A DNA stretch of 64,000 bases from Terrimonas ferruginea DSM 30193 (GCF_000425585.1 NZ_AUDS01000014.1:1-64000), one strand, 5' to 3'; shown: positions 34,248 through 44,131, counted from the first letter of the stretch. Translations and numbers: made by a program. Notes: generated from the letters alone by a model not told the origin.

Positions 34248-34256
34248 TTTATTCTG

Positions 34257-35351
34257 ATGAGTCAACACAAAATTGCCTTCCTGATACATGGCCTCGTTGT
34301 TGGTGGCGCTGAAAAGTTTTTCATCAGCCTCGTCAACGACAGCTATCGCCGCGGGCTCGATCCCCTGGTTATTTTACTCAGCAGTGACAACGCCTTATTT
34401 CACGAACTGGATGCGGGCGTGCGATCTGTGATCATCGAGCGCAACTTCAAATACGACCTGACCGTTGGCAGACAAATTCGTCGTGTAGTAAAGGAGAATG
34501 ATATCGATACCGTTTTTTGCGTCGGCATGTTTTCTTTTTTCCTGATGAAACTTTACCTGCGTACCGGCAAAGGCATCCGTTTTATTCTGTCGCTTCATTC
34601 TACCATCCCCCGGTCGTTCAGGGATTACCTGATGAACCTGGTTTATTTCCGCGCAGCAGGCAAGACTGACAGGATTTTGTTTATCTGCAAAGCGCAGCAG
34701 GATTACCTCCGGAAATATTATCGTTTCACGCCCGCTAATGCAAGGATTATTTACAATGGCATCGATACGGATTATTTTACACCGGATGCACAGGCGGCCA
34801 ATAAACCGGCTTTTATTCCTTCCGGTGAAAAAGTAATTCTCAAAGTAGCGCGCATGTTCCGCGAAAAAGGCCATCAATATGCGATTGCGGCGCTGGAACA
34901 TTTACATCAAGATCATCAGTTGCCCGCTCACCTGTTGTTTGTCGGCTCCGGCGATGCAGCCTATGAAAAGGAGATAAAAGAAAAAGCAGCAGCAAGTCCC
35001 GTGGGCAGGTACATTCATTTTATACCACACCAACCGGATGTGCGGCCTTTTCTGAATGCGGCGGATCTGTTTACCCTCACGTCTTATACAACCGAAACCT
35101 TTTCACTGGCGGCGCTGGAAGCTTTGTCATCCGGCGTGCCGTGTTCACTCACGCATATAGGCGGTGCGGCCGAAATGATCAACGCATCCAATGGCGAACT
35201 CAGCGAATCAAAGAATGTTCAATCCATTGCAAAAAGCTGGCATCATATCCTGACACGCAGCTACGACAAACAAGAACTGCATCGTTTTGTAGCAGACAAT
35301 TTTTCCCTGCCAGTCATGTTGGAAAATTACCGGCAGGAATTGCTATCCTGA
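34257..35351 (+). CDS. GT4 family glycosyltransferase
   Basis: 364 aa. GT-B: HKIAFLIHGLVVGGAEKFFI, YNGIDTDYFTPDA, ILKVARMFREKGHQYAI and TETFSLAALEALSSGVPCSL with the E-x7-E donor motif. Confidence 0.88.
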   Translation: MSQHKIAFLIHGLVVGGAEKFFISLVNDSYRRGLDPLVILLSSDNALFHELDAGVRSVIIERNFKYDLTVGRQIRRVVKENDIDTVFCVGMFSFFLMKLYLRTGKGIRFILSLHSTIPRSFRDYLMNLVYFRAAGKTDRILFICKAQQDYLRKYYRFTPANARIIYNGIDTDYFTPDAQAANKPAFIPSGEKVILKVARMFREKGHQYAIAALEHLHQDHQLPAHLLFVGSGDAAYEKEIKEKAAASPVGRYIHFIPHQPDVRPFLNAADLFTLTSYTTETFSLAALEALSSGVPCSLTHIGGAAEMINASNGELSESKNVQSIAKSWHHILTRSYDKQELHRFVADNFSLPVMLENYRQELLS

Positions 35352-35354
35352 CTT

Positions 35355-36248
35355 ATGTCTTATTGGAAAAAATATACCGGCAAACTTTTCCTCAAGCAAT
35401 GGGGCGTAGGTATGATGCGCTGCGACATCAAAGACATCATCCGCCAAAAGAAAATTACGGTGCCGGTGAAATGGTATGAAGTAGCGGACAAATACTGTTC
35501 GTATGCCGACCCCTTTGTCGTAAGCCGTCCGGATGGCACTTATCATGTATATGCCGAAAAAGTGACTTCCGATGCACTGGATGGCACCATCGAATTGTTG
35601 TCAGCAGATCATGAGATGAATATCCGGTCAACGCAGACTATCCTCAAAAAAGATACCCACCTCTCTTATCCTTTCTTTTACGAAGAAGAGGGACAAACTT
35701 ATTTTTTTCCGGAAAATGCCTTTGGTGGTCCGCTGCAGGCTTATCTGCTGAATGAGACAAAGGGCACATGGCAACTACAGGGCATCGTGCTAAACAAACG
35801 GTTACTCGATGCCACCATTGTCAAAAAAAATGAACTGTACTGGCTTTTCTGCACCATGCCCGGACCCGGTAAACACAGCGAACTGCAAATTTTCTATTCC
35901 TCGTCGTTACTCGGTCCCTATGCACCGCACAATACTAATCCTGTTAAAAAAGACCCATCGGGAAGCCGCCCGGCAGGAAGTGTGATTGAAGTAGACGGAG
36001 AGCTTTACCGCCCGACGCAGAACTGCCGCTACTACTACGGGCAGTCGATCGTTATCCAGCGGATCGTTGAACTGGATGCCGATCATTTCCGCGAAGAGTT
36101 TTACATGGAACTGAAACCATCCGACGGCTCGGCTTATTCATATGGATGGCATACTATCAACGGCCACGGCGATTGCACGGTAATCGATGGACAACGACTG
36201 CATTTTGAGCCATGGCAGCAATTGAAAAGAAAATTATTTAAAAAGTAA
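35355..36248 (+). CDS. GINT1_N-like beta-propeller protein (glucosaminyl transferase-related domain)
   Basis: 297 aa. Looks like the N-terminal domain of glucosamine inositolphosphorylceramide transferase (GH43-like five-bladed propeller): YADPFVVSRPDGTYHVYAEK, SYPFFYEEEGQTYFFPENAF, RPAGSVIEVDGELYRPTQNC. No GT domain is attached. Such stand-alone proteins occur in surface polysaccharide loci; whether this one is an enzyme is unknown. Confidence 0.65.
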   Translation: MSYWKKYTGKLFLKQWGVGMMRCDIKDIIRQKKITVPVKWYEVADKYCSYADPFVVSRPDGTYHVYAEKVTSDALDGTIELLSADHEMNIRSTQTILKKDTHLSYPFFYEEEGQTYFFPENAFGGPLQAYLLNETKGTWQLQGIVLNKRLLDATIVKKNELYWLFCTMPGPGKHSELQIFYSSSLLGPYAPHNTNPVKKDPSGSRPAGSVIEVDGELYRPTQNCRYYYGQSIVIQRIVELDADHFREEFYMELKPSDGSAYSYGWHTINGHGDCTVIDGQRLHFEPWQQLKRKLFKK

Positions 36249-36251
36249 GCA

Positions 36252-37316
36252 GTGGCTGATACGTTTGAACATATTCTTTTTGTAGGCCCGGATCACCGGA
36301 ATCACCGCGGCGGCATAGGCGCCGTGCTGGCGGTGTATGCCAAACATATCAGACCTTTCAAGTTTATCCCTACGCTTTCTTACCGGCATAAATTGATCGA
36401 AGCCTTCTTTTTTATCGGCGCGCTGTTCCGCCTGACCACCACCCTTCTCAGCGACAGAAAGATCCGCATCGTTCACGTACACGGTGCAAAAGACGGCAGC
36501 ATCTTCAGAAAAGCATTTGTCGTTTTTATCAGTAAAAAATTATTCGGCAAGAAACTGGTTTTTCATATTCATGCCGGCGCCTTTGATGAGCGATATACCG
36601 GGGGAAGTGCTGTTTACCGGACACTTTGCCGTTTTGTCGTCAACCAAAGCGATCAGCTCGTTTTGCTTTCAGCGCAATGGAATGATTTCTTTTATAAAAA
36701 TTTCCGTTTAAAAGGAATCCGGGTGATCCCCAATCCCGTAGAACAAAAAGCAGCGCAACCGCCCACCGCGGGCCCGATGATCCGTTTTCTTTTTCTCGGG
36801 CGCATTGCCGATCACAAAGGCATCTTCGATCTGCTGCGGCTGATTCATGCAGAACAGGATCAATGGAAAAATAAATGCCATTTCTCCGTAGGAGGCAATC
36901 ACGAGATCGAACGTTTGCAAAACACGATCCGTGAAAACGGTACGGGCCAACTGGTTGAATTCATAGGATGGGTGGACGGTCAGGACAAAGAACAACAATT
37001 TAATAATTGTCATTACTTCATTCTGCCTACTTATGAGGAGGCCATGCCGATGACATTGCTGGAAGCATTCAGTTACGGCAGGGCTGCACTGACCACTCCG
37101 GTGGGCAGCATTCCCGAGATCATGCAAAACGGTTGTGAAGGCTGGCTCTTCCAACCCGGCGATACCGACACACTCCGCGGACTGATCAACCAGGCGCTGG
37201 ACAACCCGGAGCAGGCTGTTCAACTCGGTAACAATGCCCTGCAAAGTGCCAGCCGCTTTTATCCCGAAGCCATCCGTCATCATTTAGAAGAATTATACCG
37301 CTCCTTAGAAAAATGA
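36252..37316 (+). CDS. GT4 family glycosyltransferase
   Basis: 354 aa starting at GTG 36252. GT-B signatures: HVHGAKDGSIFRKA, VIPNPVE, FLFLGRIADHKGIFDLLRLI and EEAMPMTLLEAFSYGRAALT. No in-frame ATG gives a better start. Overlaps the following gene by 4 bp (ATGA). Confidence 0.87.
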   Translation: MADTFEHILFVGPDHRNHRGGIGAVLAVYAKHIRPFKFIPTLSYRHKLIEAFFFIGALFRLTTTLLSDRKIRIVHVHGAKDGSIFRKAFVVFISKKLFGKKLVFHIHAGAFDERYTGGSAVYRTLCRFVVNQSDQLVLLSAQWNDFFYKNFRLKGIRVIPNPVEQKAAQPPTAGPMIRFLFLGRIADHKGIFDLLRLIHAEQDQWKNKCHFSVGGNHEIERLQNTIRENGTGQLVEFIGWVDGQDKEQQFNNCHYFILPTYEEAMPMTLLEAFSYGRAALTTPVGSIPEIMQNGCEGWLFQPGDTDTLRGLINQALDNPEQAVQLGNNALQSASRFYPEAIRHHLEELYRSLEK

Positions 37317-39259
37317 TCCCTACCCGCGTTAAATGGTATTATTATCGTCTGCAGACCATGCAACCTGCCGAGTGGGCGTTTCGTGGCAAACAATGGCTGC
37401 GCAAACAAAAAGAAAAACGCAAACCGGTCAATCCTGTTTTTACCAATGTGACGGTGCGTCCTTTCGATTTTAGTTTCCCCTATGAAAAAATGCAGGTTGG
37501 CGGACCTTATACGGTGTTCGGCAAAGAACTCGATCCGTCGGCCATTCAGGATTTTCATCTCGATATTTTCTCCGGGAAAAGATTTCCGCAAAATGATTTC
37601 TCAAAAAATATAGATATCCGGACAGACCGCCACGGCAGCGCTAAGGTAGTGTGGGAAGTTAACCGCCTGCATTACCTGCTGCCGTTATTGATCCGTTACC
37701 GCCAGGAAAATAATCCTGCCCATCTCGGCCTTTTTATGCGCCTGATGCGCAATTGGCAGGAACAAAATCCTTATCTGCGTGGCATCAACTGGTATTCCAA
37801 TATCGAAGTGTGCCTGCGGTTGATCAACTGGTACTGGTGCTGGAACATCCTGGAATCGGATGAGCATTGGCAACAGGATGAACAATGCCAGGCCTTCAGG
37901 CAGCAAACCTGGTTACCGCTGATCTATCAGCATTGCTATTATGCATCACGCAATCCGTCCCTGTATTCTTCCGCGAACAATCACCTGGTGGCCGAATACG
38001 CCGGGCTGTGGATAGCTACATTGAAATGGCAATTCCCCGAATCTGCCGGATGGAACAGTTACGCCAAAGCCGGACTGGAACGTGAGATACTTTTACAATA
38101 TTCTCCCGCGGGCATCCACCGCGAAGAAGCATCGGTGTATATCCAGTTTGCTACCGATTTCTTTTTGCAATCGATGATCGCAGGACAACATTACGGTTCA
38201 CCTTTCTCCGCTGCCTTTGAAGAGCGTTTGCAAGCGGCTTTCCATTATATCGCCCAACTGATGGACATCCGTCAGCAGGTACCGCATTATGGCGACGAAG
38301 ACGATGGCCGCGTGATCCTTCCCGACAACGATCACCGCAGTAACAATTTCGTTTCGCTGCTGAACACAGCCGCCCTCTTATGGAATAATGCAGACTGGAA
38401 AATGTCGGTTACTGCCGATACAAAAACGGCACTGCTAACGGCACATCTTGACGAAACGGCCTTACCAATAGCAGCAAAAAAATACCATTCCGTTTGTTTC
38501 CGCGAAGACGGCCATGCTATTCTGCGTAAAACCGACAGCACGCAGCAGCAGGAAATTTATTGTCATTTCGATGCAGCCCCTTTGGGTTATTTATCCATTG
38601 CAGCGCATGGGCATGCCGATGCCTTGTCCGTGGTGTTGCACATCGATGGTTATCCGTTCCTCACAGATCCGGGAACTTTTGCCTATCACACGCATCCGGA
38701 ACACCGGAAATATTTTACGAGTACTCTTGCCCACAATACGATCACGATCGACCAAACTGATCAGGCCATATTAGCCGGACCAACATTGTGGCTCCAGCAT
38801 TACAAGGCTCAAATCGAACAATGCACGCTCAGTGAAACGACCGATATTGTTACCGGTTCACACAACGGTTACCGGCAGAAACAAATCATGCACAGCCGTA
38901 CTGTGCGTTTCTACAAGACAACTGACCAACTCATTTTATCAGATACCATACAGGGGGAGAAAGCAGGTTATCATATTGCCATGCCTTTTCACCTGCACCC
39001 CGACATCCAGGTGAAGCAGACTGCAGCTAATTGTTACCGGTTGTCGCATCCTGCTATCAAACGGGTGGTGGATATTCAAATGGATCGTATGCTGGAAGTA
39101 CATCGTATGCAGGCTAATGAGCAGGGACCGCAAGGCTGGTACTCGCCTTCATTCATGCAAAAACAACCCTCCTCTTTTTTGCTGGGTGAATGTACTTCAG
39201 AAAAAAAATCACTGGTGTTAACCACCACTCTTACTATAATCACACTTCATGAACATTAG
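37313..39259 (+). CDS. heparinase II/III family protein (alginate/heparinoid lyase-like)
   Basis: 648 aa. N-terminal (alpha/alpha) toroid (NWYSNIEVCLRLINWYW, SANNHLVAEYAGLW, HREEASVYIQFATDFFLQ) and C-terminal Hepar_II_III beta-sandwich (YCHFDAAPLGYLSIAAHGHA, DALSVVLHIDGYPFLTDPGT, TSTLAHNTITIDQ). His and Tyr residues of the family are present. No obvious signal peptide, which is common for those in synthesis loci. Second lyase-like protein of the locus. Confidence 0.86.
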   Translation: MIPTRVKWYYYRLQTMQPAEWAFRGKQWLRKQKEKRKPVNPVFTNVTVRPFDFSFPYEKMQVGGPYTVFGKELDPSAIQDFHLDIFSGKRFPQNDFSKNIDIRTDRHGSAKVVWEVNRLHYLLPLLIRYRQENNPAHLGLFMRLMRNWQEQNPYLRGINWYSNIEVCLRLINWYWCWNILESDEHWQQDEQCQAFRQQTWLPLIYQHCYYASRNPSLYSSANNHLVAEYAGLWIATLKWQFPESAGWNSYAKAGLEREILLQYSPAGIHREEASVYIQFATDFFLQSMIAGQHYGSPFSAAFEERLQAAFHYIAQLMDIRQQVPHYGDEDDGRVILPDNDHRSNNFVSLLNTAALLWNNADWKMSVTADTKTALLTAHLDETALPIAAKKYHSVCFREDGHAILRKTDSTQQQEIYCHFDAAPLGYLSIAAHGHADALSVVLHIDGYPFLTDPGTFAYHTHPEHRKYFTSTLAHNTITIDQTDQAILAGPTLWLQHYKAQIEQCTLSETTDIVTGSHNGYRQKQIMHSRTVRFYKTTDQLILSDTIQGEKAGYHIAMPFHLHPDIQVKQTAANCYRLSHPAIKRVVDIQMDRMLEVHRMQANEQGPQGWYSPSFMQKQPSSFLLGECTSEKKSLVLTTTLTIITLHEH

Positions 39260-40559
39260 TATTTTTGGGCTCGGCTATGTTGGCTGTGTCAGTCTCGGAT
39301 GTCTTGCGCGCAACGGCCACCAGGTGGTGGGCGTAGATGTAAGCGAAACGAAAGTAGCCCAGATCAATGCCGGCCTTCCCACGATCATCGAAAAAGAAAT
39401 CGACACCATCATCCGGGAAGAACATGCGGCCGGCCGTATCAGCGCCACAACCGATTATCTTTCCGCTATCCGCGGTACCGCTATTTCCATTATCGCCGTG
39501 GGTACTCCGTCCGGACCGAATGGTCATCTCAACCTGGATTATATCTTCAACGTTGCCGAAAAATTCGGAGACGCTTTGAAAGAGAAAGAAGGCTTTCACA
39601 TCATCGCGCTGCGCTCGACCGTATTACCGGGAACGAATGAAAAATTTGCGTCGATCGTTGCGCAACATTCGGGTAAAAAAGCCAACGAAGACTTCGCTGT
39701 GGTATCCAATCCGGAATTCCTGCGGGAAGGAACGGCCGTACACGACTATCATCACCCACCGCTTACACTGATCGGTTCCGCGCATACCGAAGCTGCGGAG
39801 CAGGTGGCTTCGCTTTACCGGCACCTGCCGGCAGAGGTGATCATTACCGATCTGAAAGTAGCCGAGCTGATGAAATATGTAAACAATACCTTCCATGCGC
39901 TCAAGGTTTCATTTGCCAACGAAATCGGTAATATCTGCTCTTCCCTGTCGATAGACTCGCATAAAGTGATGGAAATATTCTGCATGGACAAAGTGTTGAA
40001 CATTTCTCCCTATTATTTCAAGCCGGGATTTGCCTACGGTGGTTCCTGTTTGCCCAAAGACCTTAAAGGTCTGCAGACACTGGCACATGATCAATACGTG
40101 CGTACGCCACTGATCGAAAGCATCGACGTCACCAACCAATTGCAGATCACGCGGGCGGTGAGTATGATCCAGGCAACCGGAAAAAGAAACCTTGGTTTCA
40201 TGGGACTTAGCTTTAAAGCCGGCACCGACGACCTGCGAAACTCGCCCGCTGTTACCTTAATCGAAACGCTGCTCGGCAAAGGTTATACCATCACCATCTA
40301 CGACAGCAATGTGAGCTTATCCAAACTTACCGGCACCAACAAAGAGTACATCGACAGGCATATCCCGCATCTGTCGCGCCTGCTTACACAGGATTTGCAG
40401 GAACTGGCCGGTGTATCAGAAGTACTCGTGGTCAATAACAAGGAAACCGATTACATCGACTTTTTAGAGCAACTCGAAAGTGATCATCATGTCATCGACA
40501 TGGTCCGGTTGCCGGAAGCGATACGTCAGAAGAAAAATTATCAAGGAATAAACTGGTAG
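39249..40559 (+). CDS. nucleotide-sugar 6-dehydrogenase (GDP-mannose/UDP-glucose family, AlgD-like)
   Basis: 436 aa. NAD-binding N-terminus MNISIFGLGYVGCVSLGCLA, central VSNPEFLREGTAVHDYHHPP and catalytic-Cys block GFAYGGSCLPKDLKGLQ, then SFKAGTDDLRNSPAV. The GGSCLPKDL/DLRNSP form resembles GDP-mannose 6-dehydrogenases more than UDP-glucose ones. It makes a uronic acid donor. Overlaps the preceding lyase gene by 11 bp. Confidence 0.85.
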   Translation: MNISIFGLGYVGCVSLGCLARNGHQVVGVDVSETKVAQINAGLPTIIEKEIDTIIREEHAAGRISATTDYLSAIRGTAISIIAVGTPSGPNGHLNLDYIFNVAEKFGDALKEKEGFHIIALRSTVLPGTNEKFASIVAQHSGKKANEDFAVVSNPEFLREGTAVHDYHHPPLTLIGSAHTEAAEQVASLYRHLPAEVIITDLKVAELMKYVNNTFHALKVSFANEIGNICSSLSIDSHKVMEIFCMDKVLNISPYYFKPGFAYGGSCLPKDLKGLQTLAHDQYVRTPLIESIDVTNQLQITRAVSMIQATGKRNLGFMGLSFKAGTDDLRNSPAVTLIETLLGKGYTITIYDSNVSLSKLTGTNKEYIDRHIPHLSRLLTQDLQELAGVSEVLVVNNKETDYIDFLEQLESDHHVIDMVRLPEAIRQKKNYQGINW

Positions 40560-40561
40560 AT

Positions 40562-41791
40562 ATGTTTGAAGGAAAACATGTGCTGATCGTTGTAGAGAAC
40601 CTCCCTTCCCCTTTTGACAGGCGTGTGTGGCAGGAGGCCACTACGCTGCGCGAAAACGGAGCCGCCGTGAGCATCATTTGCCCGAAAATGAAAGGATACA
40701 CCAAATCCTACGAGCACATCGACGGCATCGACATCTACCGCCACAGCCTGCCGCTGGAAGCGCGTGGTGCATGGGGATACCTGCGTGAGTACACTGCCGC
40801 ACTCTGGTGGGAATTTATCCTGGCCTGGAAGATCTATTTCAAAAGACGTTTTCACGTGATACAGGGATGCAATCCTCCCGATCTCATTTTCCTCGTTGCT
40901 CTTTTCTTCAAACCTTTCGGAGTGAAATATGTGTTCGATCATCACGACATCAATCCTGAATTGTACATCGCCAAGTACAACAAAAAAGGTTTTTTTTATA
41001 AATTTTTATTACTGGTTGAAAAGCTGACGTTCAAAAGTGCTTCCTACAGTATTGCCACTAATGAAAGTTACCGGCAGATAGCCATCGAACGCGGTGGCAT
41101 GAAGCCGGAAAAGGTAACCGTGGTGCGCAGCGGTCCCAAACTTGATCGTTTGCGGCTCACCGAAGGCAATGCGGCTTTCCGCAAAGGCCGGACTTTCCTT
41201 ATCGGCTACGTTGGCGTTATCGGCGAACAGGAAGGACTCGACCTGTTGCTCGAATCTGCGGCAAAGATCGTTGCGCAACGGCAGGATGTGCAGTTCGCTA
41301 TCGTTGGCGGCGGCACCGACCTGGAAAAAATAAAACAGCTATCAACCCAAATGGGACTCGACGATTATGTCGATTTCTATGGCCGGGTAGACGACCAAAC
41401 ATTGGTTGATGTTCTCAATACTGCCGATGTGTGTGTGAACCCCGACAAGCCGACGGAGATGAACAACCTTTCCACGATGAACAAGATCATGGAGTACATG
41501 GCGCTTAAAAAACCCATCGTACAATTTGATCTGAAAGAAGGAAGAGTTTCCGCACGTGAAGCTTCGCTGTATGCGGAGAATAATGACACGGCTGACTTTG
41601 CCGATAAAATCTGCTGGCTGCTCGACAACCCTGAAGAGCGTACCCGCATGGGCGAGTATGGTTACCAGCGTATATTAAATGAGCTTTCCTGGAATCATGA
41701 AAAGACCAACCTGCTGAACGTTTACCGGAAAGTATTTCGTCTCGGACAAACCGATGCGCAACTGGTCAATGCGCCCACTCCCACCCGCTGA
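40562..41791 (+). CDS. GT4 family glycosyltransferase (WbuB-like)
   Basis: 409 aa, two bases after the dehydrogenase stop. KHVLIVVENLPSPFDRRVWQEA, HDINPELYIAKY, IGYVGVIGEQEGLDLLLESA, and NKIMEYMALKKPIVQFDLKE: the FDRRV start is typical of WbuB-like enzymes. Likely adds the second or third sugar. Confidence 0.87.
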   Translation: MFEGKHVLIVVENLPSPFDRRVWQEATTLRENGAAVSIICPKMKGYTKSYEHIDGIDIYRHSLPLEARGAWGYLREYTAALWWEFILAWKIYFKRRFHVIQGCNPPDLIFLVALFFKPFGVKYVFDHHDINPELYIAKYNKKGFFYKFLLLVEKLTFKSASYSIATNESYRQIAIERGGMKPEKVTVVRSGPKLDRLRLTEGNAAFRKGRTFLIGYVGVIGEQEGLDLLLESAAKIVAQRQDVQFAIVGGGTDLEKIKQLSTQMGLDDYVDFYGRVDDQTLVDVLNTADVCVNPDKPTEMNNLSTMNKIMEYMALKKPIVQFDLKEGRVSAREASLYAENNDTADFADKICWLLDNPEERTRMGEYGYQRILNELSWNHEKTNLLNVYRKVFRLGQTDAQLVNAPTPTR

Positions 41792-41796
41792 ATAAT

Positions 41797-43188
41797 ATGA
41801 ATCACCGGTTAACCACACTGCTGCGCCTCTGCTTTGCGTTCCTGGACCTGATCGTCCTGAACCTGGTATTTATTATCTGCCGCTATGTTTTCAGAACGCA
41901 TATTCCGGGTGATATGGAAATCCAGTACAGTTATCTCTGGTTCTCCTCCAATCTTGCCTGGGGCATTGCCGCCTGGGCCAACGGCATCTACCATGACCGG
42001 CTGATGTATTCGTTTGAAAAATTCTCCCGCATGACCATGAAGGCATTTGTGTATTTCGTGGTATTGGAAATGCTTTATCTTTTCTTTTATAAAGAAGCGG
42101 ACATCTCGCGTTTGTTTATCATCAGCGTGCTCACCTCCTTCCTGAGCAGCCTCCTGCTTAACCGCTTCCTGCACCTGACCGTTTTGCATTATGTACAACG
42201 CAAACATCACATCGTCCGCAAGATCATTATTGTTGGCTACAACACGCAGGCAAAAAAACTGGCGCTTTACCTTGAACAGGAACCGATCAAAACCGAGATC
42301 ATGGGCTTTTGCGAACGGGACGACAATATCCAGGAACTGACGAACTACCCGGTGATCGGCGACATCGACAACCTGCTGAGTTTCTCCCGCACCAACCAGG
42401 TAACCGAAATATTTTCGACCGTGGCACCCGAACAGGATCCGCGGTTGTATCCTTTGATGGAAGAAGCCGACCGTTCACTGATCCGCTTCAGGATCGTGCC
42501 CGACCTCAGCTATTTTGTACGCAAACCGGTCTATCTCGATTATATCAATGACATTCCGCTATTAACCCTGCGCCGGGAGCCGTTGGACGATGTAGGCAAC
42601 CGCATCAAAAAACGGCTGTACGATATCGCAATAAGCTCATTGGTCATCATTTTTATATTATCCTGGCTGGTGCCCATTCTTGCTTTACTGATATGGCTCG
42701 ATTCACGAGGCCCCATCTTTTTCGTACAGCAACGCAGTGGCAAAGACGGCAAAACATTCAATTGCCTTAAGTTCCGCAGCATGCGGATGAATGCGGATGC
42801 CGATGCAAAGCAGGCTACTAAAAAAGATGTGCGCATCACGCGGCTTGGCCGTTTTCTGCGGAAGAGCAACCTGGATGAAATGCCGCAATTTTTCAATGTA
42901 TTCATGAGCGACATGAGCGTGGTAGGCCCGCGTCCGCATATGATCAAACACACGGAAGACTATTCGAAATTACTCGATCATTATATGATCCGCCATTTCC
43001 TCAAACCCGGCATTACGGGCTGGGCACAAATCCACGGCTACCGCGGTGAGATCCGTATTGTCGATGATATCAATAACCGCGTGGAATACGATCTCTGGTA
43101 CCTGGAAAACTGGAGCCTCTGGCTCGACACGCGCATCATGTTCCTTACCGCTTTAAATATGGTACGCGGAGAAAAAAACGCGTATTAA
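41797..43188 (+). CDS. undecaprenyl-phosphate sugar phosphotransferase (WcaJ type)
   Basis: 463 aa. Several N-terminal TM helices, a CoA-binding-like domain (about 140-250, GYNTQAKKLALYLEQEP), TM near 285 and the C-terminal bacterial sugar transferase domain: NCLKFRSMRMNADADAKQAT, RFLRKSNLDEMPQFFNVF, SVVGPRPHM. Starts the repeat unit by moving hexose-1-P to undecaprenyl phosphate. Last gene of the locus. Confidence 0.93.
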   Translation: MNHRLTTLLRLCFAFLDLIVLNLVFIICRYVFRTHIPGDMEIQYSYLWFSSNLAWGIAAWANGIYHDRLMYSFEKFSRMTMKAFVYFVVLEMLYLFFYKEADISRLFIISVLTSFLSSLLLNRFLHLTVLHYVQRKHHIVRKIIIVGYNTQAKKLALYLEQEPIKTEIMGFCERDDNIQELTNYPVIGDIDNLLSFSRTNQVTEIFSTVAPEQDPRLYPLMEEADRSLIRFRIVPDLSYFVRKPVYLDYINDIPLLTLRREPLDDVGNRIKKRLYDIAISSLVIIFILSWLVPILALLIWLDSRGPIFFVQQRSGKDGKTFNCLKFRSMRMNADADAKQATKKDVRITRLGRFLRKSNLDEMPQFFNVFMSDMSVVGPRPHMIKHTEDYSKLLDHYMIRHFLKPGITGWAQIHGYRGEIRIVDDINNRVEYDLWYLENWSLWLDTRIMFLTALNMVRGEKNAY

Positions 43189-43218
43189 CATTTCTACTCA
43201 TCTCCTTCCTTTATTTTT

Positions 43219-43234
43219 AGGGCAAAATCGCCCT
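43219..43234 (+). promoter_or_regulatory. hairpin next to the beta-lactamase start
   Basis: AGGGC (43219-43223), loop, GCCCT (43230-43234) directly before the ATG at 43236. The short stem could mask the ribosome landing site. Weak. Confidence 0.25.
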
Positions 43235-43235
43235 G

Positions 43236-44036
43236 ATGTCCCGCATTCTTTTACTGACCGTCTTTTCTTTTTTCTCTCTCTTTGCTGTTGCCCAGGATTC
43301 GCTGCAACAACCCTTCCTCGATTGTAAAGTAACCGGTAGTTCGGTCATCTTTGACTACCGCAACAACAAATGGCTCATCACCGATACGGCAGACAGCCGT
43401 GCCATCACCTGTCCCGCATCCACCTTCAAAGTCATCAACCTGCTCATAGCACTGGAGACAGGTGTGATCAAAGATGAACAAGCGGTTGTAAAATGGCCAG
43501 GCAAAACGGATACGGTGCTATACGGTTACCGCCCGGAGATTTATCATGATATCACGGTGGAAGAAGCCTTTCGTGTTTCCGCGGGATGGGCTTTTATCGA
43601 GCTCGCCAAAAAAGTTGGCCGGGAACGGTATAAAAAAATATTGAAAGCAGCCGGTTATGGGAATGGCAACCTGTCTGAACCGGGTGACGACTTTTGGAAT
43701 TTCGGGCCGTTCGGCATTTCGCCCGAAGACCAGGTAAAGTTCCTGGTAAGACTGTATGAGGGCAAACTGCCGTTCTCTAAGAAAAACATGGAGACCGTTA
43801 AACGTGTGATGATCACGGAAACGAAACCCAACTATACCCTGCACTCCAAAACCGGCTGGACCCGCATCGACGGGCAGGACATCGGCTGGTGGGTTGGCTA
43901 CTTCGAATCCGGCAAAGACGTTTATTTTTTTGCCACACGCATCACAAAACCCCGTAGCGAATACAATCCTGAATTCTCCACATGCAGGAAAAACATTACA
44001 TGGAAGCTATTGAAATACATCGTTCCTGAACCTTAG
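43236..44036 (+). CDS. class D (OXA-type) beta-lactamase family protein
   Basis: 266 aa. Signal peptide 1-20 (FSLFAVAQ). Motifs: STFK with Ser62 and Lys65 (PASTFKV); S-x-V position reads SAG (115-117) instead of SxV; YGN at 141-143; FWNFGPFGISP; KTG at 205-207 (SKTGW). The SxV change may alter activity. Expected to hydrolyse beta-lactams in the periplasm. Gene follows the polysaccharide locus but its own promoter is not clear. Confidence 0.88.
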   Translation: MSRILLLTVFSFFSLFAVAQDSLQQPFLDCKVTGSSVIFDYRNNKWLITDTADSRAITCPASTFKVINLLIALETGVIKDEQAVVKWPGKTDTVLYGYRPEIYHDITVEEAFRVSAGWAFIELAKKVGRERYKKILKAAGYGNGNLSEPGDDFWNFGPFGISPEDQVKFLVRLYEGKLPFSKKNMETVKRVMITETKPNYTLHSKTGWTRIDGQDIGWWVGYFESGKDVYFFATRITKPRSEYNPEFSTCRKNITWKLLKYIVPEP

Positions 44037-44062
44037 GAGCCCGCTGATGATGTGTATCAACT

Positions 44063-44083
44063 CCTGACATGATTAAAATCAGG
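44063..44083 (+). promoter_or_regulatory. possible operator CCTGA-N11-TCAGG
   Basis: Inverted repeat CCTGA (44063-44067) and TCAGG (44079-44083), 49 bp before the universal-stress gene. The layout resembles sites of CRP/FNR-type regulators, but this is a weak call. Confidence 0.25.
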
Positions 44084-44131
44084 CATCTGAAAGAAGCACA
44101 CAGTTAATTTACTGACTGGTTTGTTCCTTTT

